Shown: positions 38,476 through 50,060, counted from the first letter of the stretch. The stretch: 64,000 bases of DNA from Malurus cyaneus samueli (GCA_009741485.1 CM019218.1:53181612-53245611); one strand, 5' to 3'. The notes: a model not told the origin generated them from the sequence alone. Numbers and translations are program-made.

Positions 38476-40200
38476 TTGTTTTTTCCTGAGTATGGGCATG
38501 CTTGGTCCATGCTGCAGGAGGAGGGCTGCAGCTGCTGAGCTTTACCCCTCTGACTTCCAGAATGGAATTCTTTGGGGCTGGAAGCCAGGCTGGCGTGAGA
38601 CGTAGCTCTGCCCAGAGCCATGGCCACAGCCATGCTAGAGGTTCAGCTTTGGGCTCTGGGAGCCCCTTCCCAGCCTGAGCTGTGGGAATGGGACAGAGCC
38701 CACCCTGTTTGCCCCACAGCTGACAAGAGCAGCACCTGCTCCTGTAAAAACTGCCTGGCTGAGTTTAGCAGCCATTTGAAACCAGGCTTTTCCTTGTCCT
38801 GACAGGAACTTGATGTGTTTGGAGAGATTTCTGCATCGGCCCAGGACTCCTGGACATCAGGTTGAGCTACCAGATGCCAAGCAGTGTGGCAGAGCCACAA
38901 CTCTGGAGAATTGGCTGTGACCCACACCACCAGCCATCCCCAACCACCTGAACTCTGTGCCATTGCTTCTGCTTTTTGTGAGAGATACAGCGCATTGGAG
39001 TCAAGCTCTCATGTCCATATTAAGACCAGATTACATCATTTGACAGACTTCTTGGACAGTTTCCCAATCTGTAGGTCCAATTTTGCAATAAGCACAACTT
39101 GAAACAAAAGTAATTGCTTTAGATGCCAAGTGGGAGCAGTCCCCAGCAATTCATGTGCAAGTTCATAGAAATCTTTTGGGATTGTCTCCTGGTTTGGCTT
39201 GGAGTGAGTGGAAACAAGCCCAGGGGAGGTGCCCTTTTGTTCATGTCCATTTCCACGGCTGCCTGACCTGGCCATGAACTCTCAGGAAAAGAGGCAAACG
39301 TATATACCTATTCCAGTTTTATAGAACATTTTATCCAAATAACATTTATCAATAATACATCGTATGCAATTACAGACTCAAATGTCACTTATTAAATTTT
39401 ACAGTTTAGCCTTGATCTATAAATCTTAACAGCTATTTTCGAACGAGCTCAAATAATACGGGGAACTTGAACAGAAAGCAAACTTCTTCTCAAATTAACT
39501 CAACTAACTTAACCTATCTATTGAAAACAGCAAATCACTTAACAAACAAGAACTAAACCAAACATGGACGACAACTATTTAACACCCACCGTTCCTCAAC
39601 TGGAAACCCCAAAATGACTGTTCTTCCAAAATGAGGGTTTCCTTCCCTAAATCAGATGCAGTCTTTTCTTGGGAATGATGTCCCCCTCTTGATCATTGGC
39701 AGAATACACTGGCTAACATCTCTTCCGAACATAAACAGGACAAAAGGAAATTCTCCCCTTGAAAGAATACTCAGAAAGGTGCAATTTTTGTCAACCAAAT
39801 GCCCATCTCTTCTCTCCATGTCCAAGCTAGAGCAGCCAGTGAGCAGGGCAAGAGCTGAGGAGTGGCCCCAATTGAAGGATGCGGGGGATGTAAGATCAGA
39901 CTGTGGCCCCAGGTCAGCAGCAGCCTCCAGGGCCGGCCCATCCTTTCCTCAGGCTTCCCCCCAAGCAGTCAGGGTGTCTCCAGGCAGGGCTGGTGTGAAT
40001 GGAGCCCTGACTGAGCCCCGCTGCAGGCCTCCAGGATGGTGTTGCCCATGCCATGCTGTCCCCATCCAGGCCTGGCACAGCGGTTCCGCTGTCCCTGGCC
40101 AGGGCAGCAGCTCAGCCCAGCTCTCCCACCTTGGGGGCCATCAGTGCCGGGTGCGACGTCTCCTTCTTTGAAGAGGAGCCCATGGAATTCCTTGGCACTG
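38476..40200. other. Intergenic, no gene recognised
   Basis: GC-moderate sequence to about 39270, then AT-rich DNA to about 39660, then GC-richer DNA. No conserved exon, RNA gene or CR1 copy is recognisable. The AT-rich part could be an old transposon, but I see no terminal repeats. Confidence 0.5.
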
Positions 40201-41183
40201 CCTGATCTGCCCCGTCTCAGTCTGCATCGATGATCCTTTGACCCTCCTGTCCTGAGGCCCTTGCACCTCTACCTGAGAGCGATGGGACCCTGCAGAGAGA
40301 CAGGACAAGTGACCACAGCTCTGCTGCTGCTTCCCATTCAGCCAGGATCAGCCATGGCTTGCCGAGCTTGGCAGTGAGTGTGGTTCCTTCGGGAAGGCAA
40401 TCCAGCTCCATGGGGACCTGTGCCTTCCCTGTAAGACTCAGCAGGCCCCAGCTGAGGCCCAGGCAGGCTGACTCCTCCCTCACAGGGACACAGCAAGATT
40501 CTGCTCTGGAGAATCTCAGGGCTTTCTGAGAGAGCAATGAATGCTCTGAGCAAGAGCAGCTCTGCTCCAGGGAGCTGCAAGGAAAGGCACAGGGGGCTTT
40601 CCTCACATGCAGAGAGTTTTCCTCCAGAAGGAACTCTCCCAAGAGAGACTTCAAGATCTCCAGAACAAGAGCACCCTTCTGGCCAAGCATTGTTATTCCC
40701 CACGGCTTCAGCCTCCAGAGGGACCAGGCTGAACACCATCATCACCACCATCATCTCCCAGGGCTTTGGGCCCTTTCTCTGCTCTCTCTCCCTGCATTTC
40801 TCTGCAGTCCTTCCCATGGGAAGCAGCGCAGACAGCGCTCTCCCTGAGCCTGCTCTTTGGCACCTCAGGGGCACAATGAGTTCCACAGACATCGCACCTG
40901 GCTCTGACAGGGAATCCCAAAAGCTGCTTGTTCCCCAGATCCCTGCACAAACCAGCCCTAAAGAATGGCTCTGTTGCCTTGGCTTCAAAGAGGGGAACTT
41001 GAAACTCTTGACAGCCCATTCAGGAAGTCTTTACATACTGCCCTGAGCTCTACCTTTTCTAAACTACAGAATCCACAGGAGTAGGAAGACATTCCCACTG
41101 TGAGCATATGAAAGCACCTCTGATGAACTGCCTTGGAAACTGCAGTTCCAGGTGCCATTGAGAGCAGGTCAGCAGTCTCTCAC
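40200..41183 (-). other. Further minus-strand ORFs, unrecognised
   Basis: Continuing the minus strand from the exon-like ORF pair, 40988-40338 is open in one frame and 40690-40217 in another. One helix-like stretch (LGQKGALVLEILKSLLGEF) runs into a GTGAGG donor-like site, but the next CAG acceptor is only about 30 bp away, too close for an intron. No domain is recognised. Confidence 0.2.
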
Positions 41184-41627
41184 CTCCAATACGTGGTAGA
41201 TCTCCTCTTTCCTGCAGCTGATGAAGGAGGTGAGGCTTGGCAGAGAAGCCTGTCCCACACCAGCTGCCCTGGGCAGGATGACGGCCTGAACACACTGTGC
41301 CCAGTGCATCTGGCAGAGATTATGCTGGAGCTCAGGGTCTGGGATGGGAAGAAACTCCTTCTGCTTGGTTGTTCGACTCAGGAGCTGCCGCTGCCTTTGG
41401 GGCTGAGCCAAAGAGGGGCCATACTCGAGGCATCCGCCACAGGCATGATGCACTCGTGGGACAGCATCCCCTCCAGCACAGCTGCTTGGTCCAGGCACAG
41501 AACCCCTATGATGATTGCAGCCAAATGCCACAAGGCCTGGCTGAGCTGTAACTCCTTGCAGAGTTGGAAAAGCACGAGGAGGTTGGGAATGTAGCCTTCC
41601 TTCTGCAAGGCCAGCGCCAGCTCTTCT
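41184..41627 (-). other. Unrecognised exon-like ORF pair (possible gene or pseudogene fragment)
   Basis: On the minus strand a pyrimidine-rich acceptor (ending CTGCAG at 41628) precedes an open frame that starts EELALALQKEGYIPNLLVLF and is rich in leucine helices (KELQLSQALWHLAAIII), up to a stop at 41380-41378. A second frame then runs from about 41400 with QKEFLPIPDPELQHNL and TSFISCRKEEIYHVLE, ending exactly at a GTGAGA donor (41183). One frameshift near 41395 would join them into a single exon of about 444 nt with both splice sites. I do not recognise the family. It may be a decayed gene, an assembly error in a real exon, or chance in GC-rich DNA. Confidence 0.3.
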
Positions 41628-41639
41628 CTGCAGCTGAGT

Positions 41640-43429
41640 AGAGAGCAGAGGTGACCAGCTCAGCAACCTCTGCCAACCTGTGGGGCTTCCAGGCAGGAAG
41701 GCAGATCCCAGGGCCAGCTGTAGCCATTTCCTCCTAGTGGCTGCAGAAGGTGCTCGCTGACTTCCAAGGAAGCTGACACTGCCAAAAGCAAGCAAGAGGG
41801 AAGTGACAGGGAAGCACAAGGGACGGCCATGCTGCGCCTGCCTCCTGTTGGCTCTGCCCCTGGAGTGTCTCAGATTCCCCTGGCTCTGGCCTCTGATGTC
41901 ACCTGCAGCAGGAGGCTTCCATGGCTCTGCCCCTCGGTGACCTGGCCTCAGGCTGCCCAAGGTTCTGCCCTCTGCCCTGTCCCCAACAACCAACTGCTGG
42001 CACCTGAGGGGACAACTTGTACAGCTGAGGGTACACATCACAGCAGCCTCCCAATGCCAGCCAGGAGGGGCCACAGAAGACTGGGCCAGAGGTGTGCAGG
42101 GGCTTGACCCTGCCCGGACTCCAGGCACCCACCAGAGCTGTTCTAGCCCTGCCCTCTGCACCTGGGCAGGGCAGAGAAAATAGAACCAAGGGTGCCTGGG
42201 TTGAGATGAGGACACGGAGAGATCCCTCCTCCAGCACCATCACAGGCAAAACTGCCTCAAATTGGGGATATTAATTGATTACTCGCAACATCAGGGCAGG
42301 ATCATGAGAAGCCAAACCAATCTCAGAGTCACTTTTCCCCCAGCCCTCCCTCCTTGGCAAAGTCTCCCTCCTCCCCACCAGTGGTGCAGGGAGATGGAAT
42401 GGGGTCTTGCTTGGTTCATCCCATGCTGCTGCTGCCACTGCTCAGGGAGAGGACTCAGAGTCCTGCTCCAGCCTGGTGTCCCTGCCACGGGAGAGTTCTC
42501 CAGGAACTTTTTCAATGGCAGCCCATCCCACAGGAGCAGCTCCCACAGTCTGCTGCCACAGGGTCAGTCATTCTGACCCCTCCTGCTCCACCCTGGGTCT
42601 CCCACAGGCTGCCAGGCCTTTGCAGTGAAGCTGCTCCAGCATGCAGGCTGCTCCAGCATGCAGGGCTCCTCCCTGCACAGCTCCGCAGGCTCCCTGCCAG
42701 GACCTTGTTCCAGCAGGGGCTTCCCACGGGGTCTCAGCCTGCCCTCCAGCGTGCAGGGCTCCTGCAGGGGCTGCAGGTGCATCTCTACCCCGTGTGTCCT
42801 CCATGGGCTGCAGGGCCCTAGCTGTCTCTGCGTGGGCTGCACCACGGGCTGCAGGGTAACCTGGACTGGGCAGAGTTTGTCCCAAATTTCAGCACAGTGG
42901 TGTTCTCTGGGAAATGCCGGGCTAAATCCCAGCAATCCCAAATCAGGGATTCACAAGGCAGGGCTTGGGGTGAACTTAGCCCTAACTAAATCCTCTGCCC
43001 TCAGGCTGTTACTGCCCATGCACCCCCTAATTCTTCCCCTCCATGAACCACACTGGGTTTGTTGGAGCCCTAAACAGGATTTTTCATGCCTTGAATGGTT
43101 TTGGTCCCATCTTTGGGCACCTCTGGCCCCAGGACACTCTTTGGCTGGACCTTCTGGTGTGACGATTCCCGAGTGCCCCACATTGTGCAGAGCCTGGCCG
43201 GTTTCAGCAGCACCATGTGTGCAGATCTCGCTGTGCAAAGCTCAGCAGGCGCTTGAGTCCTTTTGGGAATGAACCTGGAGTGGGTGGAAGTGCCAGGCAG
43301 AACTGGAGCTGGCTGGGGAAGCTGGAGCCATGCAGAGCAGGGGTTCCAGCCCTTGTCACTGCCATATCCTGTCTCGGTACAACAGGAGCTGGGCTGGGAC
43401 CTGCGGCACTGCCCGGCCGGGAGTCAGGG
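41640..43429. other. Intergenic GC-rich DNA, no gene recognised
   Basis: Long open frames on both strands are explained by low stop-codon density. A locally repeated CTCCAGCATGCAGG unit occurs around 42637-42665, with a looser echo at 42746. No exon of a known family is seen. Confidence 0.5.
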
Positions 43430-43545
43430 AATGGTGGAATCACAGAGCCCCGGTGGCTGGAAAAGCTCTCTGAGAGCATCGAGTCCAACGATTCCTCCAG
43501 CTCTGCCATGTTCAGCACTGACCCGTGTCCCCAAGTGCCACATCC
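43430..43545 (-). mobile_element. CR1 3' fragment
   Basis: Reverse CR1 tail: GGTGGAATCACAGAGCC, then GAGAGCATCGAGTCCAACGA and ATGTTCAGCACTGACCCGTG. Confidence 0.65.
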
Positions 43546-43921
43546 GTCATCTGGAAAGGGTTTTTCTTTAATGTTAATGTGGGGAGATTTACCTGACCCT
43601 TAGTGTTTTATTTGTCTCTTAGTGTCCCAGGAAAGTGGAGATCCTTGGGTCCGAGCAGTCTGTCATTGTCCCATTAGGGGGAGCCTTTCCCTGAGCCGTC
43701 TGCTGGATCCGAGAGCGGTTCCGTGGACTGATTCCACCACAAGGGTGAGCCCTCAGCATCTCTTCCCACTTTATAAATTTTCCGTGGGTCTTCCTCTTTA
43801 TCCAAGTATGTTCCCTGCTGCTGGCAACTGCTGGCACCGGGGAAGGACTCATCCTGAGAGTTTACAGAATAACTCTCGTTATTGATATAAAACTTTGACA
43901 GGTTACAGTTAGAGGATTACC

Positions 43922-44066
43922 TGTGATAGGATCTGACTGTGGTAAGATCTGTCAGTGAAAGGACCTGTCAGTGATAGGATCTGTCAGTGATAGGATCTGT
44001 CAATGATAGGGTCTGTCAGTTATAGGGTCTGTCAGTGGTAGGATCTGTCAGTGACAGGATCTGACT
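43922..44066 (+). repeat. 16-bp minisatellite
   Basis: About nine imperfect tandem copies of GTCAGTGATAGGATCT. Copies vary at a few positions (for example CAATGATAGGGTCT and CAGTTATAGGGTCT). Most units contain CTGTCA, the core of MEIS/TGIF-type sites, and several contain a GATA core. Not associated with any ORF. Confidence 0.9.
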
Positions 44067-44524
44067 GCACAAACGTGTTCAAAGCAATCCCCACATAACC
44101 TCTAACCCTCAGTTAAAGCATTCAGTGTGCACAGAGTGCAGTTCTTACCCGATAGGTCCTGACGGGAAGAAAGCAGGTTCAGCCCAACTGAATCCAGCAG
44201 TTACCATGGACTCTTCCCGACTTCTCCCCCATTTTCAACTACTTTTTATATGATTTCTTTATGTTTAAGTGGAACTTGAGTGACTCATGTCATGCAGCCC
44301 TTTGTGTAAAAGGTGTAAAATTCTTTAGCATTTAAAGATAAAATCACAAAGATCACCCCAGTGAGGGGTGGTGTACCTTAGTGGGGGTGTACTTTTGGGA
44401 TGGAGGGGTGTGTTAATGTCACAATTAGGCTTTAATGAAGCACGTTCATCAGTGGAGAGTGGTTTCAACCGAGTTGTTGCCTTGGCAGCAGGACACCTCC
44501 TCCTCCCCGCCCTACTGGGCAGTT

Positions 44525-44655
44525 TCTCAGCTGCAAAGCCCCACTGAATTTTCCCCAATATCCAACCTGAACCTCCCCTGGGGCAGCTTGAGGCCGTTCC
44601 TCTTGTCCTGCTCCTTGTTCCCTGGGAGAAGAGACTGACCCTCCCCTGGCTGTGA
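44525..44655 (-). mobile_element. CR1 fragment
   Basis: Reverse CR1 block: CCAATATCCAACCTGAACC, TCTTGTCCTGCTCCTTGTTC, ending near GAGAAGAGACTGACCC. Confidence 0.7.
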
Positions 44656-45082
44656 ATCCCTAAAGGGAGAACCACTGCTCCTCTGCATCCCTGGGCCCTG
44701 CTGGGCTCTGCTGAGCACTGCTGGGAACTGCTGGGGAGAAGGGAGGCTGCAGCAGAGGCAGAGGGACAGCCCTGGCCAGCCCCACCTTACAAAGCCCAAG
44801 AGACAGCACTCTGCTGCTGGGGAGACACTGGAAGGTGAGCTGGGATGGCCCTTGGACTCTCTACACTCCCAGCAGGGGCAGTGTCCCTCTGTCACACAAC
44901 GTGTCCTGTGCCAGTGCTGGAAGGGGCCAGGCCCAGCCCGGGTCCCTCTGCAATGGGGTCCTTCACAAGCCTGGTCCCTTCAGCCCCCTTCAGAGCAAAG
45001 AGCAGAGATGGAGTTTGCAGCAGTGGAATTAGGGGATACAGGGTGATACATACAGTCTATGTCAAAGTGACAAGGTGTTTAT

Positions 45083-45840
45083 GAAGCCTATTAATTGAAA
45101 ACTTTCTATAGTCTTACTATACATTATCAATATAAGAATGTAATAACTCTTTACATATTATTAAAATACAATGTAATCACTTTCAATATATTATCAATGA
45201 TAGCTTTTTTTATATATTGCTACAAGTTTTTTAATAGTGTATTAGCAACATATAGTATACCAGCTGCACGTAATCTAAACAGCTGGATCAGTACATAGAT
45301 ACGTAAAATCACCAAGGAGCATAAATTAGAAAAGTTCTGAAGAAAATAGACAAGTAGATGCTATAACAAGAAAAAGTAGCAAGTACTAATAAAAACTTAG
45401 CAGAAGCACAAGACAATCAGCAAAATAATTAAAAAATATTACTTAAAAGACTAGAAAAAACCCATAAACATCACAACTGCACATGCCCGGAAGACAAAGG
45501 TTAAAAGTCCACCATGATGAAGAGAATGGTATCTCATTAGAAGAAGACTCCCACAACCACTGAATTAAAGATGACACATGTGCACTTGTAAAATTGTGAT
45601 ATCGTGTATTTCTGTGCCTATGTACAGTAGTAAGTGTATAGTGAGCATATAGAAAACAGTGACAATAATAATGTTACACCATGCTTACTGTATAAATGGG
45701 TGCCAATTTGAAGCAAAGGCACGTGGGTTAAGAAGAAAAATCTTCCTTCCCTCCAGCGCTGCAATAAACAAATACCTGCTCCATAGACACTGGTCTATGG
45801 AGTTTTATTTCCAGGCATTTTTTGAGCATCAAGGGAGCCT
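45083..45840 (+). mobile_element. Possible solo LTR of an endogenous retrovirus
   Basis: A sharply bounded AT-rich block in GC-rich surroundings. Near its right end is a TATA-like box (TATAAA at 45691), an AATAAA signal 72 bp further on (45763-45768) and a short hairpin (CCATAGAC/GTCTATGG, 45781-45800). That is the order expected of U3-R-U5 in an avian LTR. No gag, pol or env reading frame is present, so if it is an LTR it is solitary and non-coding. I could not fix the TG/CA ends or a target-site duplication. Confidence 0.4.
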
Positions 45841-46329
45841 TTCTGAAGATGACAGGCAGCTTTTCATGCACCTGCTTTGTCTCCTTTGGAGAAAAGAAAT
45901 AGGGGTACAAGAGCATCTGAAACCTGGCAGCCCCCACCTGGGTCCTGCGGGACAGAGGCTGGAGGGGGTGGGTCTGCCAGGGTGTGCTGCAGGTTGGCAT
46001 CTGCAGCACCATCTCCTGCACCCTGGGCTGGACACAGCCTCTGAGCCATCTGGCAGAGCTTTCCAAGCCTCCAGGCAAAGGTTGCTCATCCCGGAAAGCT
46101 GCGGTGACCACAGCTCTGGGATGTGTCTCAGACACTCTACAGGGCCTCAGGGGATCCTGGGGGAGAGCCCTAGCCACCAAGAGCAGTTGCAGGAGGTGAC
46201 GTTTTGGTTGAGAGCTGCTTAACATGAGTGGTCAGCGTGCCCAAGATGGCAGGGAGGCCAGTGGCGTCCTGGCTTGCACCAGCCATGGTGTGACCAGCAG
46301 GACCAGTGACCGTCCCTCTGTGCTGGCAC

Positions 46330-46625
46330 TGCTGAAGAACCTGCAGCCCTGGGGGAAGGATGAGGGCCCTGATGGCAAGAGAGAGACTGGAGCGAGTCCA
46401 GAGGAGGGAATAGAGCTGGAGAAGGGTCTGGAGCATCAGGAGTGGCTGAGGGAGCTACTGGGGCTCAGCCTGGAGAAAAGGAAGCTCAGGGTGAATTTTC
46501 TCATTTTCTAGAACTCCCTGACAGGAGGTTGGAACCAGGGGGGATCTGGCTCTTCTCCCAAGTAGGAAGCAACAGGACAAGAGGAAATGGCCTTCAGTTG
46601 TGCCAGGAATTTCTGAACAGAGAGT
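46330..46625 (+). mobile_element. CR1 LINE fragment
   Basis: Forward CR1: GAATAGAGCTGGAGAAGGG, GGGCTCAGCCTGGAGAAAAG, then CAACAGGACAAGAGGAAATG. Truncated before the 3' terminus. Confidence 0.8.
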
Positions 46626-48011
46626 TCAGGGCAAAATTACTGTGGAATCTGATGCCAAAATCTTGCCAGATCCAAAGGAAGCAGCTCCCTGCTGCCCTCC
46701 CAGTCCTCCTCCCTTCCTGCCAGTTTCAGCTGCACAAGCCCAGCAGCTGGAACAGCCTGGGCTCCCCAGCTCCTGCCAGCAGAGGCCTGCTATGGCGAGC
46801 CACGGTTCCTTGGGAGAGGAGTGGAACTGGTCCCTGAGCCCCATAGACAGGCCATCAGGCTCCTCCTGCCTATTCTTCAGTGCCCAATTCCTTTTGTGGA
46901 GGAGAAAAAAGCCAGCCCAGGCCAGAGAAGTTCAATGGGAGTCTTTGCCAATGGCATCCTGGCCTTGCCTGACAATCCCATCCGTGGCCACAGCCAGCAG
47001 GAGCACTGAAGGACCCAGCTTCTCTCCAGCCTCGCCTGCTGCAAGGGCTGGCAGATCCTCATGGAGCACAAAACTCCTGACTTTCTGTTCTCCTGACGTT
47101 TTCACCAGGGGTTTCCTGGGGAACTGTTCCTGGAAGTGGTTGCCTTTTGCTGGCTGCAGGTCCAGGGGCAGAACACTGATGGATGGAATCTTCTTGGGAT
47201 CTTCCATGGCACCAAAAATCTGAGAAAGGGAAGATCCTTCCCCTGTCCGGTGCCACCACCTGGGTCCTGTCCTGCGTGAGGTTTTCTGGGTGTCCCACTC
47301 CCCTCCCCTGCCCTCCTCTGTGGGCAGATGGTGAGTGCCAGAGTGGGACAGATGCAGGGGAGTGTTTCCCAAGGGGATGGAGAGTGGGAGTTTGTACCCT
47401 GATGAGCCTGTGAGGGAACACCCAAACTCCAGCTGGGATGTGGTGGGGGTCCCAGGGGTGGGGCAGCAAGCAGGGTCAGACAGAGCACTCAGTGCTGGCT
47501 CAGGCTGCAGGGCTGGCACATGGAGCACCCTTGGCCTTTCAGGGTGCAAACAGCATCCCCTGGGGCTTTGGATTGTTTGTCACATGGTCCTGGGCTTTCC
47601 TGGGCTGCTCTACTGCCCTGGCATGGAAACATGGAGCAAAAAGAGAAAAGCAGCTTTGCAGCCCTGCAGCCACACTTTCTGTAGGCTGCTCTGGGAATGT
47701 TTGGGCTCAGAGGGACATATGTGAGAGTACAGAGGGACTGTGGCACATCAGGGACAGGCAGCAGTGTCTCTGCTCTTGCAGTGCTTTGGCCTCTTCACTC
47801 CTCAGAGCTCTCCCTTCTCAGGGACCCAGATCCCTACCTGTGCTGGGAGTGTTTTCCCAACACTTCTACAGCCTTTCCCATGCAGTTTGGGGCTGTGCGT
47901 GTTTCTCCCCTGTGTATCTGCATCCACAGCAGCATTGTTGTGGTGGGTTCCTGTGGGAGCTATTGTCAAGAGAGTCCCTCCTCACTCCCCTGCTCTGCAA
48001 TTTGTCATGAG
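46626..48011. other. Intergenic, no gene recognised
   Basis: Unique GC-rich DNA upstream of CSRP1. Overlapping long ORFs on both strands show no conserved motif. Confidence 0.55.
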
Positions 48012-48660
48012 AGTCATAATCCCAGCCTTGCTGGGTTGGGAAGAACCTTAAAGCTCATCTTGCCCCAGCCCCTGCATGGGCAGGGACACCTTCCACTGTC
48101 CCAGGTTGCTCCAAGCCTCATCCAACCTGGCCTTGAACATTTCCAGGGATCCAGGGGCACCCAGCTTCTATGGGCACCCTGTGCCAGGGCCTCACCATCC
48201 ATATTAAACAATATTTCTTGCTTAAGTCTTATAAAGTCTTAAGACTTAAGCCATGCTTAAGTCTTATAAAGTCCTTTTTATCTGTAGAAGCTGCAGTGAG
48301 GTCTCCCTGGAGCCTTCTCCAGGTGAACACCCCCAGCTCTCCCAGCCTGACTCCAGAGCAGAGGGCTCCAGCGCTGGAGCAGCTCCATGGCCTCCACTGG
48401 ACTCTCTCCAGCAGCTCCATGTATTTCCTGTGCTGGAACCCCAGGGCTGGAGCAGCTCTGCAGGTGGAGTCTCACCTGAGTGTGGCAGAGGAGCAGAATC
48501 CCCCCCTGCCCTGCTGCCCACGCTGGGGGATCAGCTCACGGCTGGGGTGGTTTCTGCGCTGCCAGAGCACGTGGCTGGGACACGTTGAGCTTCTCATCCT
48601 CCAACACCACCAAGTCCTTCTCCGCAGGGCTGTTCTCATTCTCCAATCTTGCAAATCCTC
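48012..48660 (-). mobile_element. CR1 LINE fragment upstream of CSRP1
   Basis: About 650 bp of reverse CR1, from GAGTCATAATCCCAGCC through CATGGGCAGGGACACCTTCC, CCTGGAGCCTTCTCCAGGTG and TGAGCTTCTCATCCTCCAAC. A local sequence duplication sits at 48220-48273. Confidence 0.85.
48220..48273 (+). repeat. 19-bp direct repeat with an embedded 10-bp palindrome
   Basis: GCTTAAGTCTTATAAAGTC occurs at 48220-48238 and again at 48255-48273. CTTAAGTCTT (48221-48230) and AAGACTTAAG (48241-48250) form a perfect inverted repeat. It lies inside the CR1 copy. Confidence 0.9.
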
Positions 48661-48699
48661 TTTTAATTTAGAGGAAAACGTTCATCGGAACAAAAATAC

Positions 48700-49300
48700 G
48701 CACTGAACCATGTGGAGGGACTCCCGCCGCTTGGGAACCAGCCGGTGGGTTTTAGGGCCCCGCAGGCTCCTTCCCCGGCGGTGGGACGGAGATCCCGGCC
48801 GTGCTCTCCTCCCTCAGTGACATCAGGCCCATCGCCGAGCGCCGCCGCCCCGCGACCCGCCCTGCCCCGCCAGCGACAAAACCTCCGAGCGGCCGCGGGC
48901 CCCAGCGCGGCTCCCGACAGCAGCACCGGCACCAACACTGACACCGACACCGGATTTGACACCAACAGCGACACCGGCACCGTCCCCGGCCCGGTTGCAG
49001 GTGGGTGCGGAGCTGGGACGTCCCTGGGTCCCGCCGAGCGCAGCGGAGCCGCCTCCCCGCCCGTGCCCGGGACTGCCGCTTCCCCAGCCCGGCTCTTCCT
49101 CCATCCCTCTCTTCATCCCTCCATCCCTCCCTCCATGCCCCCGGGCTGCCCCATTCCCGCCGCCCCCCAGCCCGGCGGGGGAGATGCGAGGCTGGAGGGG
49201 GTTGCAGCCCCGCCGTGAGCGCTTGAGGTGGGCAGGGGGCGGTGGGTCCTGAAGCCGCTCTCCGCTGCCGGAGCAGCCGCGCACATGGCGGGATGCGGAA
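48700..49300 (+). promoter_or_regulatory. CSRP1: CpG-rich promoter and putative non-coding first exon of CSRP1
   Basis: A GC- and CpG-dense island with no TATA box, about 6 kb upstream of the ATG-bearing exon and in the right orientation. In the CSRP1 genes I know, translation starts in exon 2, so a non-coding exon 1 is expected here. A consensus-like donor, GCAG|GTGGGT, occurs at 49000/49001 and could end that exon. Other GT sites in the island are possible. Start site and exon ends are not determined from sequence. Confidence 0.6.
48921..48984 (+). repeat. ACACCG-type hexanucleotide repeat
   Basis: A stretch of related units (CACCGG, ACACTG, ACACCG) repeated imperfectly about ten times within the putative CSRP1 first exon, just before the candidate donor at 49001. 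Confidence 0.7.
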
Positions 49301-49824
49301 GCCAAAGCTCTTGCATCAGATCGGCTGAACTCAGGACAGCTCTTTGCGGGGAGCTGAGGCAGCTTAGCTCTGGACTCAGGTCACTTGCTATAGGAGATTT
49401 GCGCTGCTGAGCACCAGGCTGGGCACCAGGCTGGGCACACGCTCGACACAGCTCCGGGTGCTGCTTTCCAACACTGAGAGCCCCCAGCCCATGGGAGGAA
49501 GTTCAGGAGCACTGGGGAAAGCTCGGGTGCTGCCCAATGCCTGTATCAGATGTCCTTTATCTCCCTGTGTGAGAAGGGGCTAGCGCTAAAACAGCGTGAG
49601 AGTGAGGCTGGCTTTGGGCGCTGCTCCCCCGGCTCTGGAGCTTGGAGAAGGGTGAGAGGAGAAACCCCACAAGGAGCAATTGTGGTCATTTAGTCAGTTC
49701 GTGCTGGAGCAGAGGACCTGAGGTCAGAGTTGCCCGGATCTGCAGCTTCCTCCCGAGGGGCAGCACAGGGACAGCTTCCATCTCTGCTCCCTATGACAGG
49801 GACAGGAGCTGAGGGCTGGGGCTG

Positions 49825-50060
49825 TGTCAGGGCAGGTCAGGATGGATCTCAGGGAAAGGCTCTTCCCCCAGAGGCTGCTGGGCACTGCCCAGGCTCCCCA
49901 GGGAATGAGCACAGCCCCGAGGCTGCCAGAGCTTCAGGAGTGTTTGGACGGCTCACAGGGCAGGTGGGATTGTTGGGGTGTCTGTGCAGATCCGGGGTTG
50001 GATGTGATCCTTGTGGATGCCTACCAGCTCAAGACATTTTGTGGATTGGGCTGGGGCAGG
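49825..50060 (+). mobile_element. CR1 LINE 3' fragment
   Basis: Forward CR1: CAGGATGGATCTCAGGG, AATGAGCACAGCCCCGAGG, TGGGATTGTTGGGGTGTCTG, ending near CAAGACATTTTGTGG. Confidence 0.8.

Noticed and set aside
41169..42215. 348-codon minus-strand open frame taken as one gene
   Set aside because: Most of it looks like chance coding in GC-rich DNA. Only the last part (about 41400-41184) is protein-like, and that is reported separately at low confidence.
43922..44066. Possible CRISPR-like array
   Set aside because: Units are directly tandem with no unique spacers, in a vertebrate genome. It is a minisatellite.
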